A DNA stretch of 64,000 nucleotides from Chloroflexi bacterium UBA5189. GTDB taxonomy: Bacteria > Chloroflexota > Limnocylindria > Limnocylindrales > CSP1-4. The stretch's first letter is position 1; each line of letters starts with the position of its first letter. A program made the translations under genes and the position numbers. This document shows, in pieces, positions 62,218-64,000 of this stretch. A model generated the notes under the pieces. The model ran no database searches. It was given only the letters and a program-made list of their open reading frames with translations, and was not told where the DNA came from. The stretch covers positions 18,639-82,638 of the forward strand of contig DHWF01000012.1 of NCBI GenBank assembly GCA_002413045.1, read 5' to 3'.

Positions 62218-62739
62218 ATGGTCAGGAGCTGGCGTCGTATCGCGCTTGTGCCACTCGTCCTCGTTGCCGTTGCCGCGTGTGGATCGCCGACGGCCACGCC
62301 CGCAGGGGCAACGTCCGCCCCGAACGGTCTCGGGTACACGGCGGATCAGCTCTGCGCGCTGGTGACCGTGGCGGACATCGGCGCGGCCGTCGGGACGACC
62401 GTCGGGGCCGGCGTCCCGTCCGGCGTCAATGCCCCGTCATGCACGTGGCAGTCCAGCGACTCCAAGGTCGGCGTCACGATTGCCGCGAGTGGCGCGAGTG
62501 ATGTGGGGCAGATTCCGTTCGGCCTGCAGGGCATCTCGGGCGCGCACGTCACCGCCGTGCCCAACCTCGGCGACGCGGCGTTTTTCGCCGCCGGCGGTAG
62601 CGGGCCGACCTCTGAGCTCGACATCCGCAAGGGCAATTTCGCGATCACGATCACGGTCGGGATCGGCGGCAACATCGACCAGGGCGTGCAGCAGGCCGCA
62701 GAGCTCGCGATCGGCACGGCGGCAGCGGCGAAGATGTAG
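62218..62739 (+). CDS. DUF3558-like lipoprotein, unknown function
   Basis: The 173-residue precursor has a lipoprotein signal (LVLVAVAACGSP) and a mature domain with LCALVTVADIGAAVGTTVGA, then CTWQSSDSKVGVTI. This arrangement resembles DUF3558-like lipoproteins of actinobacteria. Two cysteines (LCALV and CTWQ) could form a disulfide. The ATG at 62218 starts 10 bases after the glucoamylase stop; an earlier GTG at 62200 overlaps it. Confidence 0.65.
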   Translation: MVRSWRRIALVPLVLVAVAACGSPTATPAGATSAPNGLGYTADQLCALVTVADIGAAVGTTVGAGVPSGVNAPSCTWQSSDSKVGVTIAASGASDVGQIPFGLQGISGAHVTAVPNLGDAAFFAAGGSGPTSELDIRKGNFAITITVGIGGNIDQGVQQAAELAIGTAAAAKM

Positions 62740-62812
62740 CCGGCCGCTGCGGCCTCCGGCCGGGGACGGGCCAACCAGCGCTGATTTCGTCAATAACCCC
62801 GAGGATGCTGCC

Positions 62813-63172
62813 ATGGACAACGAACGCGCTCGGGAGCTGGTCGCCCGCGAGCGAGCGCGGGTCGAATCTGCCCTCGCGGAGCTCCGCGGCGAGATCCGCG
62901 ACGAAGGCTCCTTAGGGCGCCAGCAGACGGGAGAGCACGACGACGCCGGCAGCGGCCTCGAGTCCGAGGCGGTGTCCGTCGCCCTCGCGACCAACCTAGC
63001 CGCGCAGCTTGCCGCCATCGGGCGGGCCGAGGAGCGCGTCGCGCGGGGGACCTATGGCAGGTCGATCGAAAGCGGACTGCCGATCCCGGGCGAGCGACTC
63101 GAGGCAGAACCTCTGGCCGAGCGAACCATCGAGGAGCAGCGGCGCGCCGAAGGTAGGAAGAGCGAGGGCTGA
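62813..63172 (+). CDS. DksA/TraR-like protein without zinc-finger cysteines
   Basis: The 119-residue protein has the coiled-coil start (ARELVARERARVESALAEL) and the C-terminal finger region of the DksA/TraR family. The usual CxxC pairs are replaced: the segment reads GTYGRSIESGLPIPGERL, with no cysteine. DksA-like proteins enter the RNA polymerase secondary channel and alter transcription in stress. The acidic coiled-coil tip (GEHDDAGSG) could act like the DksA tip, but this is inference. A GAGGATGC site precedes ATG 62813. Confidence 0.8.
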   Translation: MDNERARELVARERARVESALAELRGEIRDEGSLGRQQTGEHDDAGSGLESEAVSVALATNLAAQLAAIGRAEERVARGTYGRSIESGLPIPGERLEAEPLAERTIEEQRRAEGRKSEG

Positions 63173-63386
63173 CGGGGGCCGAATGGAGCGCCGGGCGGTC
63201 GCAAGATCACCGGGCGCATCAAATCAACGCATCCAACTCGATTTCGACACACTCTAGGTAGGCGGCGAGGCCCCGCCGAATCGCGCGATTGCTCGGTCAC
63301 GGACGAGGATCGACTGCAGGCGAATCCGGAATGCTCATGCCGCGGGACCATCTGCGCGCCCCCGGGTTCGTCAGAAGGAGCGTGCC

Positions 63387-63647
63387 GTGGGTATCGTCCC
63401 CTGGATCGTTGTCGGTGCGATCGCCGGGTTCATCACGAACATGCTCATGGGCGGTGGCGAAGGGGTCATCGGCACGATCATCCTGGGGATCATCGGCGCG
63501 GTCGTCGGCGGGTTCATCGCGGGGTCCGTGCTGCATGTCGCCGACGTCACCGGCATCAATATCGAGAGCATCGTCGTTGCCGTCATCGGCGCCGTCATCG
63601 TGGTGCTGATCTATCGGATGGTGACGCGTCGCAGAGTCGCGGCCTGA
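63387..63647 (+). CDS. GlsB/YeaQ/YmgE-family stress membrane protein
   Basis: The 86-residue protein has three hydrophobic, glycine-rich segments (WIVVGAIAGFITNMLMGGGE, IGTIILGIIGAVVGGFIAGS, and VVAVIGAVIVVLIYRMV). This matches the transglycosylase-associated/YeaQ family. These small membrane proteins respond to envelope or acid stress but their activity is unknown. The start is GTG 63387 with an AAGGAG site upstream. Confidence 0.9.
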   Translation: MGIVPWIVVGAIAGFITNMLMGGGEGVIGTIILGIIGAVVGGFIAGSVLHVADVTGINIESIVVAVIGAVIVVLIYRMVTRRRVAA

Positions 63648-63732
63648 GGCCAACAGCTGCGCCCGAGCGAAAGCCGCCGCGAGCTCGGCTCGCTCAGGAC
63701 CGACGAGGGAGTCGCGCCGTCCCCCGCTCCAA

Positions 63733-63978
63733 CTAGCCCTGGCGCTCGTCGATCACGCGGCGCATCTTGCCGGCTGATCGTTCGCTGGTGCCACTCGGGA
63801 CGATGCGAATGCCGGCGGTGACGCTGATGTTGTCCTTGATTCGTGCGGCGAGGTGGCGGGCGGTGGTCTCGGCGGTGACGGTGAGCGTGTCCAGCGGGCC
63901 GTCCTTGCCGAGGATGCATTGGAAGTGCGGTGCGAGGCCCCGTTCCGGCGATCCGACGGATGAAGGGTTGGGCAGTTC
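63733..63978 (-). pseudogene. C-terminal remnant of a phenylacetate-CoA ligase-type AMP-forming enzyme
   Basis: Reading leftward, the last 80 codons resemble the PaaK C-terminus: GLAPHFQCILGKDGPLDTLT, AARIKDNISVTAGIRIVPSG and RSAGKMRRVIDERQG at the end. That lid segment normally closes a full-length CoA ligase of about 430 residues. Here the same frame meets a TAG stop at 63979-63981, and no N-terminal part appears in the other frames before the window edge. So it is a broken gene end, or an indel or misassembly just upstream. No start codon precedes it. Confidence 0.55.
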
Positions 63979-64000
63979 CTACCGGTGGTGCTCTTCGAGC

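Noticed and set aside
63655..63735. A terminator hairpin between the YeaQ gene and the ligase remnant
   Set aside because: A short palindrome (GCGAGC and GCTCGC) is present but there is no T-run and the stem is short.

Overview
This GC-rich window is almost fully coding and looks like a bacterial chromosome with no plasmid or phage core. The gene content suggests a free-living aerobic Chloroflexota bacterium, possibly a Limnocylindria/Ellin6529-like lineage, with Actinomycetota as the alternative. Pointers are F420-type oxidoreductases, nickel superoxide dismutase with its peptidase, polyphosphate-type glucokinase, RskA-like anti-sigma factors, many lipoproteins with Pro/Ser/Thr-rich linkers, a fused heme O/heme A synthase, and a LysM membrane protein with a four-cysteine N-terminal domain. 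This placement is inference; no phylogeny was run. No tRNA, rRNA, CRISPR array, IS element or origin was recognised.

Layout. 1-5.2 kb: partial tandem-GAF sensor, small housekeeping and membrane genes, Cys4-LysM protein, DUF2029 membrane protein. 5.2-7.3 kb: sodN, its maturation peptidase and an SIS-domain protein. 7.3-12.3 kb: F420-type oxidoreductase divergent from MarR plus a DHA2 efflux pump ending in a clear terminator, then Rieske and LOG proteins. 12.6-17.6 kb: F420-type enzyme, DUF1992, three secreted lipoproteins of uncertain role, ArsC-fold and ACT proteins, exonuclease III. 17.7-19.8 kb: lipoprotein, ECF sigma factor and RskA anti-sigma factor with overlapping ends. 19.8-26.6 kb: MttB-family protein, beta-CASP nuclease, CtaA-CtaB fusion, thioredoxin-fold lipoprotein, signal peptidase I.

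26.6-40.3 kb holds a dispersed pyrimidine pathway on the minus strand (pyrE; pyrD-pyrK; pyrC-pyrB-pyrR) interrupted by unrelated genes. A PyrR-binding-type hairpin lies directly against the pyrR ribosome binding site. 40.4-46.1 kb: RlpA-like protein, a second ECF sigma/anti-sigma pair, galT, lipB, homocysteine methyltransferase-like gene. 46.1-52.7 kb: cation/H+ antiporter, MFS protein, an overlapping PAP2-PAP2-lipid kinase operon, PhoD-type phosphatase. 52.8-57 kb: fucose-isomerase-like gene, a frameshifted FGGY kinase and a peptidase. 57-64 kb: SIMPL protein, tandem-cupredoxin lipoprotein, polyphosphate glucokinase divergent from a GH15 glucoamylase, small stress proteins, and a broken acyl-CoA-ligase tail at the edge.

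Many neighbours overlap by 4 bases (GTGA or ATGA), so translational coupling is common. Two genes (DUF4349 and the FGGY kinase) carry single-base frameshifts, which could be assembly errors or real lesions. The most interesting items are the PyrR hairpin at the pyrR ribosome binding site, the CtaA-CtaB fusion, the Cys4-LysM protein, the duplicated-domain acidic protein at 30.8-31.7 kb and the tandem cupredoxin.
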